The notes below the pieces were generated by a model. That model was given only the letters and a program-made list of their open reading frames with translations. It searched no databases and was not told where the DNA came from. A DNA stretch of 64,000 bases from Pseudomonas sp. CROZ-RG-20F-R04-15 (GTDB lineage: Bacteria; Pseudomonadota; Gammaproteobacteria; Pseudomonadales; Pseudomonadaceae): positions 186,001 to 250,000 of the forward strand of contig NZ_JAKNQL010000001.1 of NCBI RefSeq assembly GCF_022662375.1, written 5' to 3'. This document shows positions 7,589 through 16,999 of this stretch, in pieces; within the stretch, counting starts at the first letter, position 1, and every line of letters starts with the position of its first letter. Position numbers and translations under genes: made by a program.

Positions 7589-9034
7589 GTGACAAATGCA
7601 AAACGCTACGACAACTACATCAACGGCGAATGGGTTGCCGGTGCCGACTACTCGGCCAACATCAACCCGTCGGAACTGAGCGACACCATCGGTGACTACG
7701 CCAAGGCTGATCTGACCCAGGTTCACGCCGCCATCGACGCCGCCCGCGCAGCATTCCCGGCGTATTCGACTTCGGGTATTCAGGCCCGTCACGATTCGCT
7801 GGATAAAGTCGGTACGGAAATCCTCGCTCGTCGCGAAGAGCTCGGCACCCTCCTGGCCCGGGAAGAGGGCAAGACCCTGCCCGAAGCCATCGGCGAAGTG
7901 ACCCGCGCCGGCAACATTTTCAAATTCTTCGCCGGTGAATGCCTACGCCTGTCCGGCGACTACGTGCCGTCGGTGCGTCCGGGTGTCAACGTTGAAGTAA
8001 CCCGCGAAGCGCTGGGCGTGGTTGGTCTGATCACTCCGTGGAACTTCCCGATCGCGATTCCGGCGTGGAAAATCGCCCCGGCCCTGGCCTACGGCAACTG
8101 CGTGGTGTTGAAACCGGCCGATCTGGTGCCGGGTTGCGCTTGGGCGCTGGCGGAAATCATCTCCCGCGCAGGCTTCCCGGCTGGCGTGTTCAACCTGGTG
8201 ATGGGCAGTGGCCGCGTGGTCGGTGATGCACTGGTGCAAAGCCCGAAAGTCGATGGCATCAGCTTCACCGGTTCGGTCGGTGTGGGTCGTCAGATCGCGG
8301 TCAACTGCGTTTCGCGCCAGGCCAAGGTTCAGTTGGAAATGGGCGGCAAGAACCCGCAGATCATTCTCGACGACGCCGACCTCAAACAAGCGGTCGAGCT
8401 GTCGGTGCAGAGCGCGTTCTACTCCACCGGTCAGCGCTGCACCGCGTCGAGCCGCTTGATCGTCACTGCCGGCATTCACGACCAGTTCGTTGAAGCCATG
8501 GCCGAGCGCATGAAGTCGATCAAGGTCGGCCACGCACTGAAATCCGGTACCGACATCGGTCCAGTGGTTTCTCAGGCGCAGTTGGAACAGGACATGAAGT
8601 ACATCGATATCGGCCAGTCCGAAGGTGCGCGTCTGGTCAGCGGCGGCGGCTTGGTGACCTGCGACACCGAAGGCTACTACCTCGCGCCAACCCTGTTTGC
8701 CGACAGTGAAGCGTCGATGCGCATCAGCCGCGAAGAAATTTTCGGCCCGGTGGCCAACATTGTTCGCGTGGCCGATTACGACGCGGCGCTGGCGATGGCC
8801 AACGACACCGAGTTCGGTCTGTCGGCGGGTATCGCGACGACTTCGCTGAAGTACGCCAACCACTTCAAGCGCCATTCGCAAGCCGGGATGGTCATGGTCA
8901 ACCTACCGACGGCTGGCGTGGATTACCACGTTCCGTTTGGTGGGCGTAAAGGTTCATCCTATGGATCACGTGAGCAAGGCCGCTATGCGCAAGAGTTTTA
9001 CACGGTGGTAAAAACTGCCTACATCGGATCGTAA
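7589..9034 (+). CDS. Aldehyde dehydrogenase, probable alpha-ketoglutarate semialdehyde dehydrogenase
   Basis: A 481-residue NAD(P)-dependent aldehyde dehydrogenase. The general base Glu is in LEMGGKNP (about E250) and the catalytic Cys in STGQRCTAS (about C284); the cofactor motif FTGSVGVG lies near 230. The position after kdgD strongly suggests it oxidises 2,5-dioxopentanoate to 2-oxoglutarate, the last step of galactarate/glucarate breakdown. The start is the GTG at 7589, with TGAGGG eight bases upstream. The exact substrate is inferred from context, not proven by residues. Confidence 0.88.
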   Translation: MTNAKRYDNYINGEWVAGADYSANINPSELSDTIGDYAKADLTQVHAAIDAARAAFPAYSTSGIQARHDSLDKVGTEILARREELGTLLAREEGKTLPEAIGEVTRAGNIFKFFAGECLRLSGDYVPSVRPGVNVEVTREALGVVGLITPWNFPIAIPAWKIAPALAYGNCVVLKPADLVPGCAWALAEIISRAGFPAGVFNLVMGSGRVVGDALVQSPKVDGISFTGSVGVGRQIAVNCVSRQAKVQLEMGGKNPQIILDDADLKQAVELSVQSAFYSTGQRCTASSRLIVTAGIHDQFVEAMAERMKSIKVGHALKSGTDIGPVVSQAQLEQDMKYIDIGQSEGARLVSGGGLVTCDTEGYYLAPTLFADSEASMRISREEIFGPVANIVRVADYDAALAMANDTEFGLSAGIATTSLKYANHFKRHSQAGMVMVNLPTAGVDYHVPFGGRKGSSYGSREQGRYAQEFYTVVKTAYIGS

Positions 9035-9133
9035 CCCGCTGCACCCGCGCCGGGCCTTCGCCTGAGGCCCTGCGCGGCACAAGACCAAAGAATGTTTTAC
9101 CCGCATAAAAATAATCAGTGGGAGTACATCTAC

Positions 9134-10498
9134 ATGCAATCGTCCAAGCCGACTCACGTCCGCTATTTGATCCTGCTCATGCTGTTTCTGGTGACCACGA
9201 TCAACTACGCCGACCGCGCCACGATCGCCATCGCCGGCTCCAGCCTGCAAAAAGATCTGGGCATCGACGCAGTCACCCTCGGCTACATCTTCTCCGCATT
9301 CGGTTGGGCCTACGTGGCCGGGCAAATCCCCGGCGGCTGGTTGCTCGATCGCTTCGGTTCGAAAAAAGTCTATGCGCTGAGCATTTTCACCTGGTCGCTG
9401 TTCACCGTGCTGCAAGGCTTTGTCGGTGAGTTCGGCATGTCCACGGCGATTGTTGCGCTGTTCATGCTGCGCTTCCTGGTCGGTCTGGCTGAAGCGCCTT
9501 CGTTCCCCGGCAACGCGCGCATTGTCGCGGCGTGGTTCCCGACCGCTGAACGCGGTACGGCTTCGGCGATCTTCAACTCGGCGCAATACTTTGCCACCGT
9601 GTTGTTCGCACCGCTGATGGGCTGGATCGTTTACTCCTTCGGCTGGGAACACGTGTTCATTGTCATGGGCGTGTTCGGCATTGTCTTCTCGGGCATCTGG
9701 CTGAAGGTTATCCACAGCCCGCGCCAACACCCGCTGGCCAACGAAGCCGAAGTGCAGTTCATTGCCGACAACGGCGGCATGGTCGACATGGACGTCAAGC
9801 AGGGCAAAAAGGCTGATGGCCCGAAATGGGATTACATCCGTCAGTTGCTGACCAACCGCATGATGCTCGGTGTGTATCTGGGTCAATACTGCATCAACGG
9901 CATCACCTATTTCTTCCTGACCTGGTTTCCGGTGTACCTGGTACAAGAGCGTGGCATGACCATTCTCAAGGCCGGTTTCATCGCCTCGTTGCCGGCAATT
10001 TGCGGCTTCATCGGCGGCGTGCTCGGCGGGGTGATTTCCGATTACCTGCTGCGCAAGGGCCACTCGCTGACCTTCGCCCGTAAAGCACCGATCATTGCCG
10101 GTCTGCTGGTTTCCAGCAGCATCGTCGCCTGCAACTATGTTGATGTGGAATGGATGGTGGTTGGCTTCATGGCTCTGGCCTTCTTCGGCAAAGGCGTTGG
10201 CGCACTGGGCTGGGCGGTGGTTTCCGACACCTCGCCAAAACAGATCGCCGGTCTGAGCGGTGGCCTGTTCAACACCTTCGGCAACATCGCTTCGATTACC
10301 ACGCCGATCGTGATTGGCTACATCATCAGCTCCACCGGTTCGTTCAAGTGGGCGCTGGTGTTTGTCGGTGCCAACGCACTGGTCGCGGTGTTCAGCTATC
10401 TGGTCATCGTTGGCCCGATCAAACGTGTGGTACTCAAAGAGCCGCCAACCAACGGCGGTACTGAAGCCACCGGTAAATTGTCTCAAGCGCATTCCTGA
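9134..10498 (+). CDS. MFS sugar-acid transporter (ACS family, GudP/GarP-like)
   Basis: A 454-residue inner-membrane permease with about 12 hydrophobic helices. The anion:cation symporter signature region includes [10 protein letters not shown] near residues 22-31 and the [11 protein letters not shown] loop after helix 2, as in GudP/GarP/LgoT-type transporters. Its place between the semialdehyde dehydrogenase and galactarate dehydratase suggests proton symport of galactarate and/or glucarate. An upstream in-frame ATG at 9092 exists, but GGGAG at 9121-9125 sets the start at 9134. It is 11 bases from the next gene and so probably cotranscribed with it. Confidence 0.85.
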   Translation: MQSSKPTHVRYLILLMLFLVTTINYADRATIAIAGSSLQKDLGIDAVTLGYIFSAFGWAYVAGQIPGGWLLDRFGSKKVYALSIFTWSLFTVLQGFVGEFGMSTAIVALFMLRFLVGLAEAPSFPGNARIVAAWFPTAERGTASAIFNSAQYFATVLFAPLMGWIVYSFGWEHVFIVMGVFGIVFSGIWLKVIHSPRQHPLANEAEVQFIADNGGMVDMDVKQGKKADGPKWDYIRQLLTNRMMLGVYLGQYCINGITYFFLTWFPVYLVQERGMTILKAGFIASLPAICGFIGGVLGGVISDYLLRKGHSLTFARKAPIIAGLLVSSSIVACNYVDVEWMVVGFMALAFFGKGVGALGWAVVSDTSPKQIAGLSGGLFNTFGNIASITTPIVIGYIISSTGSFKWALVFVGANALVAVFSYLVIVGPIKRVVLKEPPTNGGTEATGKLSQAHS

Positions 10499-10509
10499 GG
10501 AGCGGCGTC

Positions 10510-12063
10510 ATGCAGTTGATTGAACATTCCGACTCGCCGCGCCATATCCGCCTGCACGAGCGGGACAATGTGGTGGTAGTGGTCAACGACCAGGGCGCAC
10601 CGGCCGGCACTGAATTTGCCGATGGCCTGGTGACGCTGGAATTTGTGCCGCAGAGCCACAAGGTCACTCTGGAAGACATCCCCGAGGGCGGCGAGGTGAT
10701 TCGCTACGGTCAGGTGATTGGCTACGCGTTGCAGCCGATTCTCCGTGGCAGTTGGGTCAAGGAAGATCAACTGCGCATGCCGACCGCGCCGCCGCTGGAC
10801 AGCTTGCCGCTGTCCACCGACGTGCCGGACGCGCAGGCACCGCTGGAAGGCTTCACCTTCGAGGGTTACCGCAACGCTGACGGCACCGTCGGCACGCGCA
10901 ATATTCTTGGCATCACCACCACGGTGCAGTGCGTCACCGGCGTGCTCGATCATGCGGTGAAACGCATCAAGGAAGAACTGCTGCCGAAGTACCCGCACGT
11001 CGATGACGTGGTCGCGCTGACTCACAGTTATGGCTGCGGCGTGGCGATTACCGCCACCGACGCCTACATCCCGATCCGCACCGTGCGCAATCTGGCGCGC
11101 AACCCGAACCTCGGTGGCGAAGCGTTGGTGATCAGTCTGGGCTGCGAGAAATTGCAGGCCGGGCAGGTGATGCACGAGGACGATGCGTCGGTGGATCTCA
11201 GCGATCCATGGCTGTATCGACTGCAGGATTCCAGTCACGGCTTCACCGAGATGATCGAGCAGATCATGGCGCTGGCTGAAGTCCGTTTGAAGAAGCTCGA
11301 TCAACGCCGCCGCGAAACCGTGCCGGCGTCCGAGCTGATCCTCGGCATGCAGTGCGGCGGCAGCGATGCGTTCTCCGGGATCACCGCCAACCCGGCGCTG
11401 GGCTATGCCTCGGACTTGCTGCTGCGTGCCGGGGCGACGGTGATGTTTTCCGAAGTCACCGAAGTACGCGATGCGATTTATCTGCTGACTTCACGTGCCG
11501 AAAGCAAAACCGTTGCCGAGGAATTGGTGCGTGAGATGGACTGGTACGACCGTTATCTGGCCAAGGGTGAAGCGGATCGCAGCGCCAACACCACGCCGGG
11601 CAACAAGAAGGGCGGGTTGTCGAACATTGTCGAGAAGTCTCTGGGCTCGATCGTCAAATCCGGCAGCAGCGCGATCAACGGCGTGCTTGGCCCTGGCGAG
11701 CGCTTCAAGCAGAAGGGTTTGATTTTCTGTGCGACGCCGGCCAGTGATTTTGTTTGCGGCACGTTGCAGTTGGCGGCGGGGATGAATCTGCATGTGTTCA
11801 CCACCGGGCGGGGTACGCCGTATGGTTTGGCGATGGCGCCAGTGGTGAAGGTCTCGACGCGGACGGAGTTGGCGCAGCGTTGGCCGGATCTGATCGATAT
11901 CGATGCCGGGCGGATTGCTACCGGGCGCGCGACCATCGAGGAATTGGGTTGGGAGTTGTTTCACTACTATCTGGATGTTGCCAGCGGCAAGCAGCAGACG
12001 TGGGCGGAGAAGCACAAGTTGCATAACGACATTACGTTGTTCAATCCGGCGCCGATTACCTGA
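10510..12063 (+). CDS. garD: Galactarate dehydratase
   Basis: A 517-residue UxaA-family hydro-lyase. It has an N-terminal SAF domain (about residues 15-85) and the large D-galactarate dehydratase/altronate hydrolase domain, with conserved HSYGCG, LGCEKLQ and [13 protein letters not shown] segments whose cysteines and histidine are expected to hold the iron or metal centre. It converts galactarate to 5-keto-4-deoxyglucarate, the KdgD substrate. No glucarate dehydratase (gudD) is in this window, so galactarate is the better supported substrate of the cluster. The start ATG follows a GAGGAGCGG ribosome site. Confidence 0.92.
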   Translation: MQLIEHSDSPRHIRLHERDNVVVVVNDQGAPAGTEFADGLVTLEFVPQSHKVTLEDIPEGGEVIRYGQVIGYALQPILRGSWVKEDQLRMPTAPPLDSLPLSTDVPDAQAPLEGFTFEGYRNADGTVGTRNILGITTTVQCVTGVLDHAVKRIKEELLPKYPHVDDVVALTHSYGCGVAITATDAYIPIRTVRNLARNPNLGGEALVISLGCEKLQAGQVMHEDDASVDLSDPWLYRLQDSSHGFTEMIEQIMALAEVRLKKLDQRRRETVPASELILGMQCGGSDAFSGITANPALGYASDLLLRAGATVMFSEVTEVRDAIYLLTSRAESKTVAEELVREMDWYDRYLAKGEADRSANTTPGNKKGGLSNIVEKSLGSIVKSGSSAINGVLGPGERFKQKGLIFCATPASDFVCGTLQLAAGMNLHVFTTGRGTPYGLAMAPVVKVSTRTELAQRWPDLIDIDAGRIATGRATIEELGWELFHYYLDVASGKQQTWAEKHKLHNDITLFNPAPIT

Positions 12064-12086
12064 TGGTTTGTGGGGGGGCAAAAGCT

Positions 12087-12426
12087 ACCCTCACCCCAGC
12101 CCTCTCCCAGAGGGAGAGGGGGCCGATCCGGGGATATTTTAGAAGTACATCGACCTGAAAGTGCTTTGCCGAATCCATAATCGATTCGGTCTTGCAGGTC
12201 GATGTACGACGCAAGACACCTCGGTCAGTCCCCTCTCCCTCCGGGAGAGGGCTAGGGTGAGGGGCCTATCGAGTTGTCTTGCGCAATACATCGACCTGAA
12301 ATACCGAGTTGATTATGGGCCAGACGAGCAATTCTGGATTCAGTGGTGTCCTTTCAGGTCGGTGGAATTATTGAATATCTCCCGATCGGTCCCCTCTCCC
12401 TCCGGGAGAGGGCTAGGGTGAGGGGC
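12087..12426. repeat. Intergenic repeat cluster: CCCTCTCCC hairpins and CATCGACCTGAA inverted repeats
   Basis: The 412-bp gap after garD is filled by repeat DNA. Three copies of a CCCTCTCCC/GGGAGAGGG hairpin element begin near 12089, 12229 and 12391; the last two are 162 bases apart. Between them lie inverted CATCGACCTGAA / TGCAGGTCGATG arms around an ATCCATAATCGA core. The same family builds the tandem array at 51583-52078. Short open frames across it are not believed to be genes. Confidence 0.85.
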
Positions 12427-12475
12427 TTTTGCTTTATCATTGGCATCCAACGACGCTCACCCAAGGCTCCCCGGC

Positions 12476-13417
12476 ATGCTGGCAATTTTCCTCGAAACCC
12501 TGAACATCACCGCGCCGGTGTTTGCCATGCTGTTTCTCGGTGTGCTGCTCAAGCGCATCGACTGGATCAACGACAATTTCATCCACACCGCCTCCTCGCT
12601 GGTGTTCAACGTGACCATGCCGGCGCTGCTGTTTCTCGGCATTCTGCATGCCGACCTGCACGCAGCATTGCAACCGTCCCTGCTGATCTACTTCTCCCTC
12701 GCCACGCTGGTGAGTTTTGCCCTGGCCTGGGGCTGGGCGATTTTCAAATGCCCGCGTGAAGATCGCGGCATCTACACCCAAGGCGCGTTTCGCGGCAACA
12801 ACGGCGTCATCGGTCTGGCACTGGCGGCGAGCATGTACGGCGATTACGGGATTTCCCTCGGAGCGATTCTCGCGGCGTTGGTGATCCTGTTTTACAACAC
12901 CCTGTCGACCATCGTGCTGGCGGTATACAGCCCGGTGATCAAGTCCGATCCGTGGAGCATCTGCAAAAGCGTGTTCAGCAATCCGCTGATCATCAGCGTG
13001 ATTGCGGCGGCGCCGTTTGCCTATTTCAAGATCGGTTTGCCGGGCTGGCTGGAGACGTCAGGTCAATATCTGGCGCAGACCACCTTGCCGCTGGCGTTGA
13101 TCTGCATTGGCGGCACGCTGTCACTGGCGGCGTTGCGCAAGAGCGGCAATATGGCGCTGAGTTCGAGCCTGGTGAAGATGGTCGGCTTGCCGGTGCTGGC
13201 GACGCTCGGCGCGTGGTTGTGGGGATTTCGCGGGGCGGAGTTGGGGATTCTGTTTCTGTACTTCGGCAGCCCGACGGCGGCGGCGAGTTTTGTCATGGCC
13301 CGGGCGGCGCAGGGCAATCATGAGCTGGCGGCGGCGATTATTGTGATGACCACATTGATGGCGGCGATCACAACCAACGTCGGGATCTTTGTTTTGCAGT
13401 GGGGTGGGTGGATCTGA
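12476..13417 (+). CDS. AEC family transporter (auxin efflux carrier type)
   Basis: A 313-residue membrane protein with about ten hydrophobic segments in the two-times-five pattern of the auxin efflux carrier / malonate permease family (PF03547). Central polar breaks at GNNGVIGLA (about residues 115-123) and GGTLSL (about 212) match the crossover regions of this fold. Bacterial members move malonate, malate or other small carboxylates, or are uncharacterised. The substrate here is unknown; the neighbouring sugar-acid genes make an organic acid plausible, but repeats separate it from garD. The start is ATG 12476, with AAGG nine bases upstream. Confidence 0.8.
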   Translation: MLAIFLETLNITAPVFAMLFLGVLLKRIDWINDNFIHTASSLVFNVTMPALLFLGILHADLHAALQPSLLIYFSLATLVSFALAWGWAIFKCPREDRGIYTQGAFRGNNGVIGLALAASMYGDYGISLGAILAALVILFYNTLSTIVLAVYSPVIKSDPWSICKSVFSNPLIISVIAAAPFAYFKIGLPGWLETSGQYLAQTTLPLALICIGGTLSLAALRKSGNMALSSSLVKMVGLPVLATLGAWLWGFRGAELGILFLYFGSPTAAASFVMARAAQGNHELAAAIIVMTTLMAAITTNVGIFVLQWGGWI

Positions 13418-13448
13418 CTGTGGGATCTGTAGGGAATGGACCGGCCTC

Positions 13449-13513
13449 TTCGCGAGCAGGCTCGCTCCCACATTTGAAATGCAATCCAATGTGGGAGCGA
13501 GCCTGCTCGCGAA
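13449..13513. repeat. REP pair (inverted)
   Basis: Two inverted copies of the GTGGGAGCGAGCCTGCTCGC element lie between two converging genes, the usual place for a bidirectional transcript end. Confidence 0.9.
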
Positions 13514-13534
13514 AGCTATTTCACGGGCGCTGAA

Positions 13535-13915
13535 TTACTCTGGCTTTTGGTAGGTATCAATTACTTCCTGCGCTGCCCGAAACGCATCAATCGCCGCCGG
13601 CACGCCGGCATACACCGCGCAATGCAGCAGCGCCTCACGAATCTCGTCCACCGTGCAGCCATTGTTCAGCGCACCGCGCACGTGGCCCTTCAATTCTTGC
13701 GGGCACTTCAGCGCCGTCAACGCGGCGAGGGTGATCAGGCTGCGGGTTTTCAGCGGCAGGCCTGCGCGATTCCACACGCCACCCCAGGCATGCTCATTGA
13801 CGAAATCCTGCAACGGTTGAGTGAACTCGGTGGCGTTGCCCAAGGCGCGATCAACAAACGCATCGCCCATTACCTGGCGGCGGACTTCAACTCCGGACTT
13901 CTTCGATTCGGTCAT
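13535..13915 (-). CDS. Carboxymuconolactone decarboxylase family protein (PcaC-like)
   Basis: A 126-residue CMD/AhpD-fold protein. The order (VRRQVMGDAFVDRAL at residues 11-25, RSLITLAALTAL near 58-69, GHVRGALNNG and LLHCAVYAGVPAA) follows 4-carboxymuconolactone decarboxylase (PcaC) of the beta-ketoadipate route. No other pca gene is nearby, so it could be a stand-alone paralogue with another small-molecule substrate. Its ATG overlaps the end of the upstream antiporter gene by four bases, implying cotranslation with it. Confidence 0.8.
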   Translation of the reverse strand: MTESKKSGVEVRRQVMGDAFVDRALGNATEFTQPLQDFVNEHAWGGVWNRAGLPLKTRSLITLAALTALKCPQELKGHVRGALNNGCTVDEIREALLHCAVYAGVPAAIDAFRAAQEVIDTYQKPE

Positions 13916-14973
13916 GGTTTTTCACTCTTGTGGTGTTGGCGGCGCCAGGCGCGGATCGACGTGAACAGCAAAAACGTCAACAGCGTCGGCAAGACATAAA
14001 ACAGCATCAGCCGCTCCAGCTTGCCGGCCAGCGGCATGCCGGTGGTGAACGACACCACGTGCAGCCCGTAAACCAGATACAAACCGAGCAGCAACATACC
14101 CTCTGCGCGCGTTACCCGATAGCCGGAATAGAACACCGGCAGGCACAGTGCGGCGACGCCGAGCATCACCGGCAGGTCGAAATCCAGTGCGTTCGGCGAT
14201 ACCGACAGCGGTGTCGGCGCAATCAGTGCGGTCAGGCCGAGCACCCCGAGCAGATTGAACAGGTTGGCGCCGATCACGTTGCCGACAGCAATGTCGCGTT
14301 GCCCGCGCAAAGCCGCGATCAATGAGGTTGCCAGTTCCGGCAGCGAAGTGCCGACAGCGACCACGGTCAGGCCGATCACTCGCTCGGAGAATCCCAGATC
14401 CGTGGCCACCACGACGGCAGCGCCCAGCAGCAGATGCCCGGCGAATACCAGCATTGCCAGACCGATAACGATCATCAGCAAGCTGCTGATCCACGAGGCA
14501 TGTACTGCTTCGGCATGTTCCGAATGCGGCCGCGTCGAGTGCCGCGATTGACGCAGCAGCAAGCCGAGGTACAACGCCAGTGCGCCCAGCAGCAGGAGGC
14601 CGTCGAAGCGACCGATCTCTTCATTCCAGGCCAGGACGAACACCAGCAGGCTGGCGCCGATCATCAGCGGAATATCGAGCCGCACCAGTTGCCGCGAGAC
14701 GCGCAGCGGGATGATCAGCGCCGATAGGCCGAGGGTGACGAGGATGTTGAAGATACTGCTGCCGACCACGCTGCCGACGGCGATGTCCGGGTTGTGCGCT
14801 AACGCAGCCTGCAGGCTGACGGCCATTTGCGGCGCGCTGCTGCCGAGGGCGACGATGGTCAGGCCGATGATCAGCGGCCGCACATGCAGGCGTGCCGCCA
14901 GACGCACCGCTGCGCGTACCATCAGTTCGGCGCCGAAGATCAGCAGGCACAGGCCCGCGAGCAGTTCGATCAC
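13912..14973 (-). CDS. CaCA family sodium/calcium antiporter (YrbG-like)
   Basis: A 353-residue inner-membrane antiporter with ten predicted helices in two inverted halves. Each half carries the alpha-repeat: GSSAPQMAVSL in the first and GTSLPELATSL in the second. The first repeat has Gln where the ion-binding acidic residue (Glu) of typical exchangers stands, while the second keeps PE, so ion choice or stoichiometry may differ. No ATG fits. The GTG at 14973 (then IELLAG) matches the usual N-terminus, but no clear ribosome site is seen, and a GTG further upstream (15060) would run into rlpA. Confidence 0.8.
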   Translation of the reverse strand: MIELLAGLCLLIFGAELMVRAAVRLAARLHVRPLIIGLTIVALGSSAPQMAVSLQAALAHNPDIAVGSVVGSSIFNILVTLGLSALIIPLRVSRQLVRLDIPLMIGASLLVFVLAWNEEIGRFDGLLLLGALALYLGLLLRQSRHSTRPHSEHAEAVHASWISSLLMIVIGLAMLVFAGHLLLGAAVVVATDLGFSERVIGLTVVAVGTSLPELATSLIAALRGQRDIAVGNVIGANLFNLLGVLGLTALIAPTPLSVSPNALDFDLPVMLGVAALCLPVFYSGYRVTRAEGMLLLGLYLVYGLHVVSFTTGMPLAGKLERLMLFYVLPTLLTFLLFTSIRAWRRQHHKSEKP

Positions 14974-15019
14974 GCTGATCAGGGGTAAGTCGGCTAGTCC
15001 GAAAATGGTCGGTGCTCCA

Positions 15020-15394
15020 TCAGTCGTCGAGGGCTTGCACGCGAACCCGTGCGGTGCCACTGCGCAGCATGCCGAGCTGTTCGGCGGCCTCGCGGGACAC
15101 GTCGATCAGGCGTCCACGGGTATGCGGGCCACGGTCGTTGATGCGGACCACGACGGATTCATCGTTTTTCAGGTTGGTGACCTTCACCCGTGTGCCGAAG
15201 GGTAGCTGGCGGTGGGCGGCGGTCAGGGAATTCTGGTTGAACGGCTCGCCACTGGCGGTGCGTTTACCGTGGTGCCTGGCACCGTAATAGGAAGCGACGC
15301 CGGTCTGGTCGTAACCGTGCGGGTCGATGGTGTCAGTGCTGGCGCAACCGGCCAGGAGAGAGAGCAGGGCGCAGGCGCCGAGCAGACGTTTCAT
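15020..15394 (-). CDS. RlpA-like lipoprotein (double-psi beta-barrel)
   Basis: A 124-residue outer-membrane-type lipoprotein. The signal peptide ends in a LLAGC lipobox at about C17. The remainder is the RlpA double-psi barrel: GVASYYG, the RTASGEPFN loop, LPFGTRVKVTN, and VRINDRGPH with the conserved Asp used by lytic RlpA enzymes. It lacks the SPOR domain of the full septal RlpA (about 330 residues), so it is a short paralogue likely to act on or bind peptidoglycan. The start ATG has GGGAG upstream. It ends 47 bases before the antiporter gene on the same strand. Confidence 0.85.
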   Translation of the reverse strand: MKRLLGACALLSLLAGCASTDTIDPHGYDQTGVASYYGARHHGKRTASGEPFNQNSLTAAHRQLPFGTRVKVTNLKNDESVVVRINDRGPHTRGRLIDVSREAAEQLGMLRSGTARVRVQALDD

Positions 15395-15416
15395 TCGAAA
15401 GCTCCCAGATAACAAT

Positions 15417-15506
15417 GTGGGAGCGAGCTTGCTCGCGAAGAGGCCGTCACATTCAGCATTCATGTTGAATGTCATGACGCCTTCGCGAGCAAGCTCGCTC
15501 CCACAG
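15417..15506. repeat. REP pair (inverted), GAGCTTGCTCGC variant
   Basis: Two inverted REP copies with T in place of C in the stem (GAGCGAGCTTGCTCGC) lie between gatB and rlpA on the minus strand. Confidence 0.9.
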
Positions 15507-15512
15507 GGAATA

Positions 15513-15535
15513 GAGCCAGGCTTGGGATCTGGCTC
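15513..15535 (-). terminator. Possible terminator after gatB
   Basis: A 7-bp stem GAGCCAG/CTGGCTC with a 9-base loop begins eight bases after the gatB stop. The following tract is only weakly T-rich (TATTCCC), so termination here is uncertain. Confidence 0.35.
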
Positions 15536-15543
15536 AATTGCGG

Positions 15544-16989
15544 TCAGCCTTCGAGCTTGCTTTTCAGCAGTTCGTTCACTTGCTGCGGGTTGGCTTTGCC
15601 TTTCGACGCTTTCATCGCCTGACCCACAAAGAAGCCAAACATCTTGCCGCGTTTGGCTTCATCCGCCGCACGGTATTGTTCAACTTGCTCGGCGTTGGCC
15701 GCGAGCATTTCGTCCAGCACCGCCGAGATCGCGCCGCTGTCGGTCACTTGCTTCAGGCCGCGTTTTTCGATGATCTCGTCTGCGCTGCCCTCACCGTTGG
15801 CCATCGCTTCGAACACCACTTTGGCGATCTTGCCGGAGATGGTGTTGTCCTTGATGCGCTGCAGCATGCCGCCCAACAGTTCAGCCGAAACCGGCGACTC
15901 GTCGATGTCCAGGCCTTGCTTGTTGAGCAGGCTGCCCAACTCGACCATCACCCAGTTCGCCGCCAGTTTGGCGTCGCCGCCGATGCTCGCGACTTTCTCG
16001 AAGTAGTCGGCTTGCTCGCGGCTGGTGGCCAGCACGCTGGCGTCATAGACCGACAGACCGAATTGCTCCTGGAAGCGCTCGCGTTTCTGCGGAGGCAGTT
16101 CCGGCAGGGTGGCGCGCACCTCGCCGAGGAACGACTCTTCGATGATCACCGGCAGCAGGTCGGGGTCGGGGAAGTAACGGTAGTCGTTGGCTTCCTCTTT
16201 CGAACGCATCGGACGGGTTTCGTCCTTGTTCGGATCGTACAGACGGGTCTGCTGGATCACTTTGCCGCCGTCTTCGATCAGCTCGATCTGCCGCTGGATC
16301 TCGGAGTTGATCGCCTTCTCGATGAAACGGAAGGAGTTGACGTTCTTGATCTCGCAGCGCGTGCCGAACTCGACCTGGCCTTTCGGACGGATCGACACGT
16401 TGCAGTCGCAACGCAGCGAGCCTTCGGCCATGTTGCCGTCGCAGATGCCCAGGTAACGCACCAGTGCGTGGATCGCCTTGACGTAAGCCACGGCTTCCTT
16501 GGCGCTGCGCATGTCCGGCTCGGAGACGATTTCCAGCAGCGGCGTGCCGGCGCGGTTCAGGTCGATGCCGGTGGCACCGTTGAATTCTTCGTGCAGGCTC
16601 TTGCCGGCGTCTTCTTCCAGATGCGCGCGGGTAATGCCGACACGTTTGACGGTGCCGTCTTCCAGGGCGATGTCCAGGTGGCCTTTGCCGACGATCGGCA
16701 ATTCCATCTGGCTGATCTGATAGCCCTTCGGCAGATCCGGGTAGAAGTAGTTTTTACGGGCGAACACGTTGTGCTGACCGATCTCGGCGTCAATCGCCAG
16801 ACCGAACATCACCGCCATGCGCACCGCTTCCTGGTTCAGCACCGGCAACACGCCGGGCATGCCCAGGTCGATCAGACTGGCCTGGGTGTTCGGCTCGGAA
16901 CCGAACGTGGTGGAACTACCGGAAAAGATTTTCGACCGGGTAGTGAGCTGAGTGTGAATCTCCAGCCCGATCACGACTTCCCATTGCAT
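15544..16989 (-). CDS. gatB: Asp-tRNA(Asn)/Glu-tRNA(Gln) amidotransferase subunit B
   Basis: A 481-residue GatB. The catalytic cradle opens with the family motif IGLEIHTQL (residues 7-15), continues through PNTQAS and [14 protein letters not shown], and ends in the GatB/YqeY helical tail with the C-terminal NPQQVNELL. With GatA and GatC it amidates mischarged Asp-tRNA(Asn) or Glu-tRNA(Gln), activating the acyl carboxylate with ATP. The start MQWEVV is preceded by GAGGAGA; an upstream in-frame extension overlaps gatA and is rejected. It is the last gene of gatCAB on the minus strand, 10 bases after gatA. Confidence 0.96.
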   Translation of the reverse strand: MQWEVVIGLEIHTQLTTRSKIFSGSSTTFGSEPNTQASLIDLGMPGVLPVLNQEAVRMAVMFGLAIDAEIGQHNVFARKNYFYPDLPKGYQISQMELPIVGKGHLDIALEDGTVKRVGITRAHLEEDAGKSLHEEFNGATGIDLNRAGTPLLEIVSEPDMRSAKEAVAYVKAIHALVRYLGICDGNMAEGSLRCDCNVSIRPKGQVEFGTRCEIKNVNSFRFIEKAINSEIQRQIELIEDGGKVIQQTRLYDPNKDETRPMRSKEEANDYRYFPDPDLLPVIIEESFLGEVRATLPELPPQKRERFQEQFGLSVYDASVLATSREQADYFEKVASIGGDAKLAANWVMVELGSLLNKQGLDIDESPVSAELLGGMLQRIKDNTISGKIAKVVFEAMANGEGSADEIIEKRGLKQVTDSGAISAVLDEMLAANAEQVEQYRAADEAKRGKMFGFFVGQAMKASKGKANPQQVNELLKSKLEG

Positions 16990-16999
16990 GTGTGTCTCC

